DNA of 64,000 nucleotides from Acidimicrobiales bacterium (lineage in GTDB: Bacteria > Actinomycetota > Acidimicrobiia > Acidimicrobiales > SHLQ01): positions 1 to 64,000 of the forward strand of contig JAHDEJ010000005.1 of assembly GCA_020628865.1 (NCBI GenBank), written 5' to 3'. A program made the translations under genes and the position numbers. Position 1 is the stretch's first letter; the number at the start of each line of letters is the position of its first letter. Positions 16,901-25,506 of this stretch are shown here, in pieces. The notes below the pieces were generated by a model that worked only from the letters and a program-made list of their open reading frames with translations, ran no database searches and was not told the DNA's origin.

Positions 16901-18364
16901 TCAGCGGACGAAGCGAACCGGGGCCACCTCGAAATCGAAGACATTGTCGAGCTGGACGACCACGGACTCGAATTCGTCGAGGGGGACCGTCCAACACGTG
17001 GCCCCGCGGAACGTCGTCTCCGCGGCCAATTCGACTGGACCGTCCACCGAATGGGCGGCAGCCAGGGCGGCCTGATCGAGCGTGCATGGCGATGAGAGGA
17101 AGTCGTAGGCGCCGCTCCCGAGGCCGACGGCAACGAAGGGATCCGCCGCACCCGGCTCAGACCCCAGATACGTGCCCTCCCAGATCACAACCGCAAAGGT
17201 GCTGCCCTCTGGTGGCGAGCCACCGAAGTCGCTCACGAGACCCTCAGCGACACCGTCGTGCAATGACACCACCGTTCCTGTGAAGTCCTCACCAAACGGG
17301 ACGACCTCACCGAAGGCTGTCGCGCCCGCCGCAGGATCGACCTCTGGCAGCGAGATGGCCGGAAGGGGCTCGGCATCGGCACCATCGACGCTGTAGTGAA
17401 CCTCTCGGTCGGCGATGGCGAACGCATTCTCCAACACGATCTGCATCGAGGAGATCTCGTCCGACGGCACGGAGACACACGATGCTGCCACCAGGGTCTG
17501 ACCAGGCATTGCCGACGTGATCACGACGATGCCCTGCGCCGCCAACGCCTCAGGATCCAAGGCGCAACCATTCCCGAAACTCTCGTAGTCGGCCGAGCCT
17601 GTGGCCCGAACGAGAAACGGATCGGGCTCGGCGAACTCGGTCCCCAGGTACTGCATCTCGGTCACGATCATCAGGAAGGTCTCGCCCTCGGGCGGCGCCT
17701 CGGAGAAGTCTGCGAGGAACGGTCCCGCATCCTCGACGTCCAACACACCTGCTCGCCAACCTTCGAACTCGAACATCCCGCCAAGGGCCACCGGTTGGTC
17801 CGGGCTTCCGAGCCCCTGCCCTTCCTCGGCAGCGACCGGCGTACCTGCGCCGAGCACCTCATCACAGTCGGTCCGCCGCCACGTGCCGTCCTCGACGATC
17901 CAATCACCGGTGTCGTCTTCCTCCACGTCTTCGAAACCCGGGAACGTCAGAAAGGAAACGACCTCTGCGGATTCGCCCACGACCAGCTCGTTCACCTGCA
18001 CCTTCACCGTGGTGCCGGTGGGGTCGATGCCTCCACTCTCGAGCGCCTCGACCCCGAGGCCCAGCGTTGCATCGAAATCCGCAGGAGTGAGATCGTCCCG
18101 GCAGGGAACGGCATAGACATCGATCAACGAATCCCAGTCACGCGCCCAGATCGCCGACCAGGCATCCGCCACCACGGCCTGCAACTGCGCCTCGGCCGGA
18201 GGGGCGATTGTCGTGGTCGTCGTCGTGATCAGTGTCGTGGTCGTCGCCCCCGCATCGTCGACTCCTTCACCACCGGCGTCACCGTCGCCCGAACACCCCA
18301 ACAGGAGCAGACCAGCGAGGGCTCCCCCTGCCGTCCACTGCAGCACTCGACGGTTTCGACTCAT
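16901..18364 (-). CDS. Large lipoprotein with two tandem homologous domains, function unknown
   Basis: The 487-residue protein has a lipoprotein signal (LLLLGCSGD, Cys about residue 23) followed by an Asp/Gly and Thr-rich linker. A first domain (about 50-170) has SAIWARDWDSLIDVY. Two internally similar domains of about 150 residues follow. Each starts with a GGMFEFEGWRAGVLDV or GEVVPFGEDFTGTVV block, continues with PPEGxTF and YLGxE, and ends with a Cys-containing C-x-LD segment. This suggests a duplicated DUF4352-like ligand-binding fold (uncertain). The start at ATG 18364 is supported by the signal. It is convergent with the NamZ gene, 5 bases apart. Confidence 0.7.
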   Translation of the reverse strand: MSRNRRVLQWTAGGALAGLLLLGCSGDGDAGGEGVDDAGATTTTLITTTTTTIAPPAEAQLQAVVADAWSAIWARDWDSLIDVYAVPCRDDLTPADFDATLGLGVEALESGGIDPTGTTVKVQVNELVVGESAEVVSFLTFPGFEDVEEDDTGDWIVEDGTWRRTDCDEVLGAGTPVAAEEGQGLGSPDQPVALGGMFEFEGWRAGVLDVEDAGPFLADFSEAPPEGETFLMIVTEMQYLGTEFAEPDPFLVRATGSADYESFGNGCALDPEALAAQGIVVITSAMPGQTLVAASCVSVPSDEISSMQIVLENAFAIADREVHYSVDGADAEPLPAISLPEVDPAAGATAFGEVVPFGEDFTGTVVSLHDGVAEGLVSDFGGSPPEGSTFAVVIWEGTYLGSEPGAADPFVAVGLGSGAYDFLSSPCTLDQAALAAAHSVDGPVELAAETTFRGATCWTVPLDEFESVVVQLDNVFDFEVAPVRFVR

Positions 18365-18617
18365 GACCCATTCTCCCGCATCGACGTGTCCGCCGGCCGA
18401 ATCTGCGCCGCCCACATCCGCTCGATGAGCGAACGTCGCAGATTGGCCGCCAGTACTGCGGTGCCCACCGGAGGTCCGCCCACCACGGAGTCCCCCCACC
18501 GCGACGCTCGGGAGCGAGTACTGACAAGGGCCACTGTACGAACGTCCATCGGTGCGGTCTGACGCCTGGTGGTCAAACCGCACGCAACACGCGTCACATC
18601 CGCATAATCTCGTCCGG

Positions 18618-19442
18618 ATGGACGAACCAAACCTCGTGCTCGACGAGCTCGAAGAACGATTCTCGGCGTTCCAGCTGGTCCGCAAGACCGATGATGCCGC
18701 CACGGCCGCTGCGCTCGAGGACCTCGGCGCCTCGGACGATGTCGACGCCGACATCGTGCTCGAGCTGTCGTCTCAATGGCCGCTCGGCCATCCCGATCGG
18801 TTCGAGGAAGCCCACCGACTCGTCGTGCGTTCGCTCGAGGTCCTCGATCGAAACGGCGCCCGCGGCGTCCGGACCCGTGCCCCGATCGGACCGCTGAACC
18901 ACGTCGCCGGATTTCTCGTACAGCTCGTCACCCGATTCATCGTGCGCCAGCACCTGAAACGTCAGGTGCAACACCTCCATTGGCTGTACGTGCGCCGCGA
19001 AGCGAACACCGCGCTCGACAATCCGTTCCGAAGCGAACTGCGCCGAGCACGGTGCGAGGCCGAACGGTTGGTGCCCACGTTCAACACCAACCCACTCGGC
19101 GTACCGACGTTCATCTTCGGTGGCGCCGTGCTGTCCTGGCTGTTCGGCTCGCTCCAGGTGCTGATCGCAGGACTGAACACCTGGTGGCTGCAGCTGCTGG
19201 CGGCACTCATCGTGTCGCTCTTCACCGCAGCGGCGTCGTGGATCGTCGTCCGCGGCGCGGCCACCGCGAAACGACGGATCCAACTGACCACCGACACACC
19301 GATTCGAGCGCTCTACGAAACCGTTGGCCGATGCGGCAACCCTCCTCGAGACGACTCGATCGTCTTCATCGTGGTTGCGCTCATCCTCGGCGTGGTTGCC
19401 GCGCTGGCCCTGCCGATCGGGCTGGCCATCGCCAGCCTCTGA
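18618..19442 (+). CDS. Membrane protein of unknown function
   Basis: The 274-residue protein has a soluble N-terminal half (about 1-90) rich in Leu and Asp, ending at a basic helix around 100-125 (RQHLKRQVQHLHWLYVRR). Three hydrophobic segments then follow, at about 160-190 (IFGGAVLSWLFGSLQVLIAGL), 192-212 (WWLQLLAALIVSLFTAAASWIV) and a last pair at 250-272. No family is recognised. ATG 18618 has a weak ribosome binding site. It is divergent from the preceding lipoprotein, with 253 bases of intergenic sequence in which I see no defined element. Confidence 0.7.
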   Translation: MDEPNLVLDELEERFSAFQLVRKTDDAATAAALEDLGASDDVDADIVLELSSQWPLGHPDRFEEAHRLVVRSLEVLDRNGARGVRTRAPIGPLNHVAGFLVQLVTRFIVRQHLKRQVQHLHWLYVRREANTALDNPFRSELRRARCEAERLVPTFNTNPLGVPTFIFGGAVLSWLFGSLQVLIAGLNTWWLQLLAALIVSLFTAAASWIVVRGAATAKRRIQLTTDTPIRALYETVGRCGNPPRDDSIVFIVVALILGVVAALALPIGLAIASL

Positions 19443-19448
19443 CGCAGG

Positions 19449-19916
19449 TCAACCGCAGGACGGAACCTCGGACCCGACCGAGAGCAGGCGAAGAATGACC
19501 TGACCCTCCAACGCAACGGTCGTCCGCGCTCGCAGTCGATCAGGGTCGTCGCCTCGATCCTTCACTCGACCCCGTTGCCGGAGCTCCACCGGCCCCGCCT
19601 CGGCCACCGCCAGGTAGCGGGTCGCTCGCTCACCGTCCTTTGCTCGAAAGGTCCCGGGAACCGGAGACTCCGGATCCGGAAAGGCCGGATCCACGAACGC
19701 ACCGTCCTCGGTGAAGGTGTAGCAGTTCTGGAATGTCGTTCCTGCCGGCAGATTCGGATCGGCCGACGTTCGAACGGTGACGTTCACCAGAAAGCTCCGT
19801 CCGTCGAGCGACTCCGAGCTCCGAGACATTGCCCCCGCCGCGTCGGCCACCCCAACGCAAACAAGCAGCATCATTGCCGCCCACCACCGCGTCCATCGAA
19901 CTGTTCGAACTCCCAT
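19449..19916 (-). CDS. Secreted protein of unknown function
   Basis: The 155-residue product starts at ATG 19916, chosen because AAAGGTGGAG lies just upstream. An N-terminal signal peptide (RWWAAMMLLVCVGVADAAGA) precedes a beta-rich domain with two conserved-looking Cys (FQNCYTFTEDG and VPSCG, possibly a disulfide). Arg/Glu-rich loops follow. No family is recognised. It is convergent with the preceding membrane gene, 6 bases apart. Confidence 0.65.
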   Translation of the reverse strand: MGVRTVRWTRWWAAMMLLVCVGVADAAGAMSRSSESLDGRSFLVNVTVRTSADPNLPAGTTFQNCYTFTEDGAFVDPAFPDPESPVPGTFRAKDGERATRYLAVAEAGPVELRQRGRVKDRGDDPDRLRARTTVALEGQVILRLLSVGSEVPSCG

Positions 19917-20054
19917 GTCTCCACCTTTGCTCATGCCCGCCGAACCGTCAGCGGTGCGCTCACTTGTCATCAGGAAGTGCGCGCAAGGGCACGTTCATAC
20001 GACAGTGGCCGCAAAAAGTTTCGAGGTGACGGGTTGGCGCTCGGGCCGCCGGCG

Positions 20055-21680
20055 TCAGGCCAGCTGGGGAGCTCCAGTGTCGAGGTACGCCGCGAGCTTC
20101 GCGTCGGCATCATCGCCGAAGAGGATCTCCGCCACCTCACGCAGCCCATCGCTCTCGCGCACTTTGTCCGTACGCACCACGAGATCGATCTTCGACCGGC
20201 GGAGCATGAAATCTTCGAGCTTCGTGATCATCTCGCTGCGAGCTGCGTGGTGCAGCTCCACCCGGAGGTAATCGGCCGAGTGCATGATGTCCTCGCCCAT
20301 CGTCGGGTCCTCGCGGATCTCGTCGAGCATCGCGAATGCACGCCGTCCGTAACGGCGCCACAGCCGCTCGCTCAACGGCTCGACACCCTTCTTGTGCCGA
20401 AGGTCGTCGAGCTTCATGCGCTTCGCCTGTCGCATGAAGTCCACGCGCACTTCGTCGGACGGCTCACCGAACCAGTCCTCGTTGTCGGGCTGAAGCACGA
20501 AACCGAGCTGCTCCATCGCCTCGGCAACTTCCTCGCCGACGTTCAGGCAGTCCGTGATCTTCCCGCCGAACACCGTGACGGTGCGCTGGGTGTGGTCGGT
20601 CTCGATCTCATGCTTGCGCGACAGGGTTGTCCAGTCGATGTCCTTGCGGTCATCGCCATCGTTCTTCACCACCAGCGGACGGACACCACAGCGCTCGGCG
20701 ATGATGTCGTCGGTGGTCAGCGGCGCATCCAAATCGAGTCGTGAATTGATCTGGTCGAGGAGGAACGTGCGGTCCTCGTCGGTGACCTCGGTGAACGGCG
20801 TGTCGACCCGAGTATCGGTCGTTCCAATGACCGAACGGCGGCCCATCGGAATCACGTAGAAGAGCCGCTGCGTGTCGTCGAAGAACGCCAGCACGCGCTC
20901 ATTCTTCGTGAGCTGGGGAACGACGAGATGAATGCCCTTCGAATAGACGATCCGGTGTTCCGTGTCGGTGTCGAGGTTCTCGTTGAGCGCGTCCGCGAAC
21001 GGGCCACCGCAGTTCACGATCGCCTTCGCATCGAGCTGCAGCTCCCGATCGTGTTCGAGATCGCGCAGTGTGACCTCCCAACCCGAACCCGAGCGGGTCG
21101 TCGACGTCACCTCCACGTAGTTGGCGGCCACCGCACCTGCCTCGAGCGCGGACCGAACGAAATTGAAGACGAACCGACTGTCGTTGTCACGCAGGTAGGC
21201 GTCGTAGTACTCGATCCCGCCACGCACGTTCTCGATGTCGATGACGGGCTCCTCGGACTTGATCTCCTCCGGGCCGAGAATCTGCGGGCGATGGGTCTGG
21301 AAGTTGCCGATGGCCCAGTAGGCCGAACTTCCGAGGGCGGCAAGCCACGGTGGGAACGGCGAGCTGTGGTCGAGCGCGGCCAGGAAGCCGAGCTGCGTGA
21401 TGTTCGACGGATAGGCCCGAAGGAGCCGGTTCCGGGACATCGAGAGCTTGCGGACGAGGTTGAGCTCGTAGTTCTCGAGGTACTTGAAGCCGCCCCAGGC
21501 GAGGTTGGATGACGCTGAGCTGGTGAAGCCGGCCCAGTCGCCACGGTCGACGATGGCGACGTTGAGTCCGCGTCCAGCGAGAACGGCCGCGGAGACGGCG
21601 CCGTTGATGCCGCCGCCGACGATCAGCGCGTCGAAGGATCCGCCGGCGAGACGCTCGATGTTGTTGGATCGAAGTTCCAT
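20055..21680 (-). CDS. glpD: FAD-dependent glycerol-3-phosphate dehydrogenase
   Basis: The 541-residue enzyme oxidises sn-glycerol 3-phosphate to dihydroxyacetone phosphate and passes electrons to quinone at the membrane. FAD-binding DALIVGGGINGAVSAAVLAGRGL is at about residues 17-39, and the GlpD signatures GDWAGFTSSASSNLAWGGFKYLE and SRKHEIET appear further on. The C-terminal region has the EEDLRHL-type helices of the family cap domain. The start is ATG 21680. No glycerol kinase or uptake gene is adjacent. The size is normal for the family (about 500-580). Confidence 0.95.
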   Translation of the reverse strand: MELRSNNIERLAGGSFDALIVGGGINGAVSAAVLAGRGLNVAIVDRGDWAGFTSSASSNLAWGGFKYLENYELNLVRKLSMSRNRLLRAYPSNITQLGFLAALDHSSPFPPWLAALGSSAYWAIGNFQTHRPQILGPEEIKSEEPVIDIENVRGGIEYYDAYLRDNDSRFVFNFVRSALEAGAVAANYVEVTSTTRSGSGWEVTLRDLEHDRELQLDAKAIVNCGGPFADALNENLDTDTEHRIVYSKGIHLVVPQLTKNERVLAFFDDTQRLFYVIPMGRRSVIGTTDTRVDTPFTEVTDEDRTFLLDQINSRLDLDAPLTTDDIIAERCGVRPLVVKNDGDDRKDIDWTTLSRKHEIETDHTQRTVTVFGGKITDCLNVGEEVAEAMEQLGFVLQPDNEDWFGEPSDEVRVDFMRQAKRMKLDDLRHKKGVEPLSERLWRRYGRRAFAMLDEIREDPTMGEDIMHSADYLRVELHHAARSEMITKLEDFMLRRSKIDLVVRTDKVRESDGLREVAEILFGDDADAKLAAYLDTGAPQLA

Positions 21681-21748
21681 ACGGTCAAGGGTAGCTGCGG
21701 CACGCTTTTCAGGAACGGCCTGTGCCGGTGGCGCTCGGCACGGCGTGA

Positions 21749-22576
21749 TCAGCCCTCATCGGTGGCAACGGGACGTGCGTCGCCTCGAGACCACTCCGAC
21801 CACGAACCGGTGTAGAGGCGGCCACCCCCGTGGCCGGCCAGCCGGGCGGCGAGCAGCGTGTGACATCCAGTCACTCCGGAGCCACAACTGGCGACGAGAT
21901 CCGGGTGGGACGACGGTCCGAGCTCGGCTGCGAGGTCATCTGCCAGCCGGAACCGGCCATCCTCATCGAGATTGTCCTGCCACGGCCGAGAGAACGACCC
22001 GGGGATGTGACCGGGTCGGGAGTCTATTGGGTTCTCCTCACCCGCAAAGCGCTCGGCCGATCGAGCATCGAGGTGGGTCGCACCCGATGCGATCGCGTCC
22101 AGCACATCGTCGACGCCAACGAACCGATCCGGCGGCCACGGGACGGCTTCGACCTCGACGGGAGTCGGTACGACCGCGCCGGTTTCGAGCGATCCCTGCC
22201 AGGCGGCCAAGCCGCCGTCGAGTACGGCTGCTTCCACACCGATGCTGTCGAGCATCCACCACAAACGCGCGGCGATTGCGCCGCTGGCAGCGTCGTAGGC
22301 GACGATCGGTCGACCGTCGAGCCCCAGACTGCCCCGGGCATCCGCAAACGCCGTCGGCGTCGGTAGTGGATGACGTCCACCGTCTCCCGGCGGCCCGGAG
22401 AGATCGGCATCGAGATCGACGAACACGGCCCCGGGGATGTGACCATCCGCGTGTTCGGCTGGTTGGGGGCCCACCGCAATGTTCCATCGGACGTCAGCCA
22501 GTATCACCTGGTCGAGATGGGCGGCGAGCCAATCGGCCGAGACGAGCGGTCCGGGAAGTTGGGTCATGTTCGCCAC
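21749..22576 (-). CDS. Thiosulfate/3-mercaptopyruvate sulfurtransferase (two rhodanese domains)
   Basis: The 275-residue protein has two rhodanese modules. In the N-terminal one (about 10-130) the active-site position carries DAASGAIAARL, so the usual Cys is replaced by Asp and it is inactive, as is normal for the family. The C-terminal module (about 155-270) has ASCGSGVTGC with the catalytic Cys at about residue 236 and the downstream LYTGSWSEWS block typical of SseA/CysA-like transferases. The CGSGVT loop fits both thiosulfate and mercaptopyruvate enzymes, and the donor is not resolved. It is divergent from a truncated hemoglobin gene, 35 bases apart. Confidence 0.92.
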   Translation of the reverse strand: MANMTQLPGPLVSADWLAAHLDQVILADVRWNIAVGPQPAEHADGHIPGAVFVDLDADLSGPPGDGGRHPLPTPTAFADARGSLGLDGRPIVAYDAASGAIAARLWWMLDSIGVEAAVLDGGLAAWQGSLETGAVVPTPVEVEAVPWPPDRFVGVDDVLDAIASGATHLDARSAERFAGEENPIDSRPGHIPGSFSRPWQDNLDEDGRFRLADDLAAELGPSSHPDLVASCGSGVTGCHTLLAARLAGHGGGRLYTGSWSEWSRGDARPVATDEG

Positions 22577-22611
22577 AGTATCGGGCGGCTCCAGCCTCTA
22601 GCGTTGTCACC

Positions 22612-22986
22612 ATGAGCGAGCAGACGGTCTACGAAGCAGTGGGTGGCACACCGTGGTTCGTCGGCCTGATCGACCGGTTCTACGATGCGGTCGCCGTGGA
22701 CGTGCTCCTTCGCCCCATGTACCCCGACGACCTGACCGAGTCGAGGGAGCACATGGTCAAGTTCCTCGTGCAGTACTGGGGAGGGCCGACCACCTACTCC
22801 GAAGAGCGGGGGCACCCGCGCCTGCGAATGCGGCACGCACCGTTCGTGATCACCGACGCCGAACGCAACGCCTGGTTCGATCACATGGCCGATGCCGTTC
22901 GTGCCGGCGACCTTCCCCCGGAACTCGAACAGCAAATGATCGACTACTTCGCGATGGCCGCCACCCACATGATCAACACGCAGTAA
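22612..22986 (+). CDS. Group II (GlbO-type) truncated hemoglobin
   Basis: The 124-residue heme protein has the group II truncated hemoglobin pattern. YEAVGGTPWFVGLIDRFYDAVA contains the B10 Tyr, and the proximal region is RLRMRHAPFVIT with the F8 His. WFDHMADAV precedes the C-terminal helix. Group II proteins such as M. tuberculosis GlbO bind O2 and react with reactive oxygen and nitrogen species (family knowledge). The coding region starts 35 bases from the divergent rhodanese gene, so the two promoters overlap. ATG 22612 has no strong purine-rich site. Confidence 0.93.
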   Translation: MSEQTVYEAVGGTPWFVGLIDRFYDAVAVDVLLRPMYPDDLTESREHMVKFLVQYWGGPTTYSEERGHPRLRMRHAPFVITDAERNAWFDHMADAVRAGDLPPELEQQMIDYFAMAATHMINTQ

Positions 22987-23040
22987 TTCGCGGCTGCCAG
23001 CAGCCGACCCCGGACGTCGACCGGAAGCGTCGACCGGAAC

Positions 23041-25065
23041 TCAGCGTTCGCAGCGCTTGACGATGCCGGCGCCGGCGTCCGCGCACGTGTCCGTGCCGGA
23101 ACCGCCGTTGAGATCGTTGTTGCCGTCACCACCGAGCAGCGTGTCCGATCCGCCGCCTCCGAAGATGACGTCGTTACCAGGACCGCCGTCGAGACGATCC
23201 CGTCCAGAAACCCCCTCGATGAAGTCGTCGCCGAGGTTGCCCGTGATGCGGTCGTTGGCCTGTCCGCCGGTGATGAAGTCCACGCCCGGACCACCGACGA
23301 TGCGGTCACGGCCGTCGCCGCCGTCGATGGTGTCGTTGTCCCGATCGCCCCAGATGAGGTCCCGATCGTCGTTTCCTTCGATGATGTCGGCGCCGTCGCC
23401 ACCTCGTATGCGATCGACACCCGGGCCGCCGCAAAGAATGTCGTTGCCGCCAAGACCACTGATGGAGTCATTTCCACCGAGGCCGGCGATCACATCGTTG
23501 CCGTCAGTACCCATGATGAGGTCGTCGCCGTTCGTGCCAACGATCGTGGCGCGCTCACCGAAACAGAACACCGGGCCATCTGGCTCGGGTTCTGGCTCGG
23601 GTTCTGGCTCTGGCTCCGGTTCTGGTTCAGGCTCAGGCTCAGGCGGTGCATCCGTTGTCGGGAAGAACGTGAAGCTCCCCGTCAGCACGTCGTTGACTCG
23701 GTCACCATCGAAACCGGTGTAGAGGCCGTGTCCGGTCACCAACAACAACTGGGAACCGCGGAAGGCATTCGTTCCGGGGTCCCAGTCCAGTGGTGTTCCG
23801 TCGACTGGGCTCAGCGCCGCCAACTGCCAACGCCACGCACCGTCGGCGTAGGTGTTCGTGTTGGACCCCGTGCACAGCTTGTCGGTCCGTCCATCCGTCG
23901 GACCGACACCCGGGCCGGCGTCGATGCGGCAGAAGTGGCCGCCGGCGTAGATCGCCGCGTCGGACACGGCGACCGAGAAGACCGAATCGCGCATCTGATG
24001 CGCAAAGATTGCCGGAGCATCGTCACCGCCGCCGATGGGAAACGCGATGACGGCGTCATGACACTCGGGAAGATCGAAGGCGATCGTGCCCATCACCAGG
24101 TACGACCCATCGGGAGACACCGCACCAGACGTCGGAAGCGCGCCGCCCGGGCAGTTGGGCCACGTGAAGAAGCTGTTGCTGTTGTCCGGCGTCAGCGTCG
24201 GGTTCGCCGGATCCGCGACGTCGAAAATCGCATAGCCGGATCGCACCTGGCCATCGATCTCGTGTGCCCGATGGATCACCACGAGCTCGTCCCCCTCAGG
24301 CGTTGCCTCGATGTGTTTCACCTCACCCGAACTGAACTTGGTGAATGTGCCACGTGCATCGACCCCCGTGAACGCGAAGTCGAACGCGGTGTTCACCGCT
24401 CCAGTCGCCGGGTTGAGCTCAGCGACATCGGCAACGACCGTTCCGTTGATGCCCTCGAACGGACCACCAACGAACAATCGACCCTCCGTTGAAACGTCGA
24501 TCGTGTTGACGGCGGCCGTCGCGTTCGCGACGAAGGCGGTGTCGACATCGCCGGTGAGCGCGTTGATTCGGAAGAGCTTGTTGCGGTTGACGCCATCAAT
24601 CTGGTCGAAGCGGCCGCCCACGAACACGTGCGTGCCGTCCGAGTCGGCGTGGATGGCCAGTACCTCACCGTCGAGCACCGGGTTGAACCCGGGAACGAGC
24701 GCACCGGTCGTACGGTCGAACGCCAACAGGTACTTCCGGGCGATCGTCGTACCGTCCGTCAGCTGGATCTCATGGAAGTTGCCACCGACCACAAGCACAT
24801 TGCCGACCTCAGCCGCAGCGACAGCCTCGCGAGACAGTGGATCGACGCCGTTGAACGCATCGTCCGGATCCTCGAAGTAGGTGGGGGTGCCGAGAATTCG
24901 CGGCCAACCGGTCGTCGGGCTCTCGGACACGACGAAGTCATGGTCGACGGCAACGCCGGCATTGGCGCTCGCATCGTCAGCGTCGGTCGAATACGCCACC
25001 ATCAGAACCGCACCCACGGCCAGTACGAGCGCTCCGAGCGCAACACGGAATCGAGTGATCATCAC
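23041..25065 (-). CDS. Secreted propeller-like protein with PE linker and C-terminal RTX repeats
   Basis: The 674-residue protein has a signal peptide (ALGALVLAVGAVLMVAYSTDA). A large region (about 35-500) of repeated LYxGGxF-type strands (FVGGRF, FVGGPF, YAGGHF) looks like a beta-propeller. A (Pro-Glu)n linker (about 495-513) connects this to about twelve GGxGxDxxx nonapeptides (about 525-650) and a Cys-containing terminal loop. The RTX tail is Ca-binding and is often associated with export (family knowledge). The first domain resembles delta-60 or hypothetical propellers but is not assigned. The paralogous RTX tail of 7082-8647 is close, with unrelated N-terminal domains. Confidence 0.82.
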   Translation of the reverse strand: MMITRFRVALGALVLAVGAVLMVAYSTDADDASANAGVAVDHDFVVSESPTTGWPRILGTPTYFEDPDDAFNGVDPLSREAVAAAEVGNVLVVGGNFHEIQLTDGTTIARKYLLAFDRTTGALVPGFNPVLDGEVLAIHADSDGTHVFVGGRFDQIDGVNRNKLFRINALTGDVDTAFVANATAAVNTIDVSTEGRLFVGGPFEGINGTVVADVAELNPATGAVNTAFDFAFTGVDARGTFTKFSSGEVKHIEATPEGDELVVIHRAHEIDGQVRSGYAIFDVADPANPTLTPDNSNSFFTWPNCPGGALPTSGAVSPDGSYLVMGTIAFDLPECHDAVIAFPIGGGDDAPAIFAHQMRDSVFSVAVSDAAIYAGGHFCRIDAGPGVGPTDGRTDKLCTGSNTNTYADGAWRWQLAALSPVDGTPLDWDPGTNAFRGSQLLLVTGHGLYTGFDGDRVNDVLTGSFTFFPTTDAPPEPEPEPEPEPEPEPEPEPEPDGPVFCFGERATIVGTNGDDLIMGTDGNDVIAGLGGNDSISGLGGNDILCGGPGVDRIRGGDGADIIEGNDDRDLIWGDRDNDTIDGGDGRDRIVGGPGVDFITGGQANDRITGNLGDDFIEGVSGRDRLDGGPGNDVIFGGGGSDTLLGGDGNNDLNGGSGTDTCADAGAGIVKRCER
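23581..23643. repeat. Microsatellite-like repeat encoding (Pro-Glu)n linker
   Basis: A stretch of short imperfect direct repeats built on ggctcgggttct (12 bp) encodes the Pro-Glu linker between the propeller domain and the RTX repeats of the 23041-25065 gene. Such repeats can change copy number by slipped-strand events (general knowledge); variation here is not visible from one sequence. Confidence 0.8.
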
Positions 25066-25136
25066 CCAAATACTACGGTTCGATGACGGTCCGACCTGAT
25101 GGGTCGTTTGCCAAAGGCCGAAGGGACCGCCAACCC

Positions 25137-25171
25137 AAAAGCACGACAGACCAGCTCGAGGCTGGTCTGTC
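25137..25171 (-). terminator. Putative Rho-independent terminator after tRNA-Phe
   Basis: On the minus strand an 11-bp perfect stem, GACAGACCAGC paired with GCTGGTCTGTC (loop CTCGA), spans 25145-25171. It is followed by GTGCTTTTGG. The hairpin starts 9 bases downstream of the tRNA-Phe CCA. The U-tract is short (four), so efficiency is uncertain, but the position fits the end of the Asp-Phe tRNA transcript. Confidence 0.7.
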
Positions 25172-25179
25172 CGTGAGAG

Positions 25180-25255
25180 TGGTGGTCGGGCCCGGCGTCG
25201 ATCCGGGGACCTACCGCTTTTCAGGCGGTCGCTCTGCCAACTGAGCTACCCGACC
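25180..25255 (-). tRNA. tRNA-Phe (GAA)
   Basis: The 76-nt gene folds as a cloverleaf. The acceptor stem is GGTCGGG paired with CCCGACC, the D stem is GCTC/GAGC, the anticodon stem is ACCGC/GCGGT with loop CTGAAAA (anticodon GAA), and the T stem is CCCGG/CCGGG. Discriminator A and the CCA end are encoded (25180-25182). It follows tRNA-Asp on the same strand with a 6-base gap, so both are probably cut from one transcript ending at the hairpin at 25137-25171. Confidence 0.95.
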
Positions 25256-25261
25256 AGGTAG

Positions 25262-25336
25262 CGGTCCCGACGAGATTTGAACTCGCGACCTCCGCCTTGA
25301 CAGGGCGGCGTGAACTCCTGACTTCACCACGGGACC
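25262..25336 (-). tRNA. tRNA-Asp (GTC)
   Basis: The 75-nt gene has acceptor stem GGTCCCG/CGGGACC, anticodon stem CCGCC/GGCGG with loop CTGTCAA (anticodon GTC) and T arm CGAG-TTCAAAT-CTCG. The discriminator is G, as expected for tRNA-Asp. CCA is not encoded (the 3' flank reads CTACC), unlike the neighbouring tRNA-Phe. It is upstream of tRNA-Phe in the same transcript. Confidence 0.93.
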
Positions 25337-25506
25337 TTGCGCATCACGGTTGCCCGTGCTGTGCTGCTGCGCCCCATACGGAGCACAGCGAGAATACGTT
25401 ACCGGACGCGAGTCCGCATTCCACGCGCCAAAGAGCCAAACGACCCCTCGAAATCTGCGCCGCCGGTCCGATTGAGCACGACACCGCCAATCAAGGACCC
25501 GCCACC

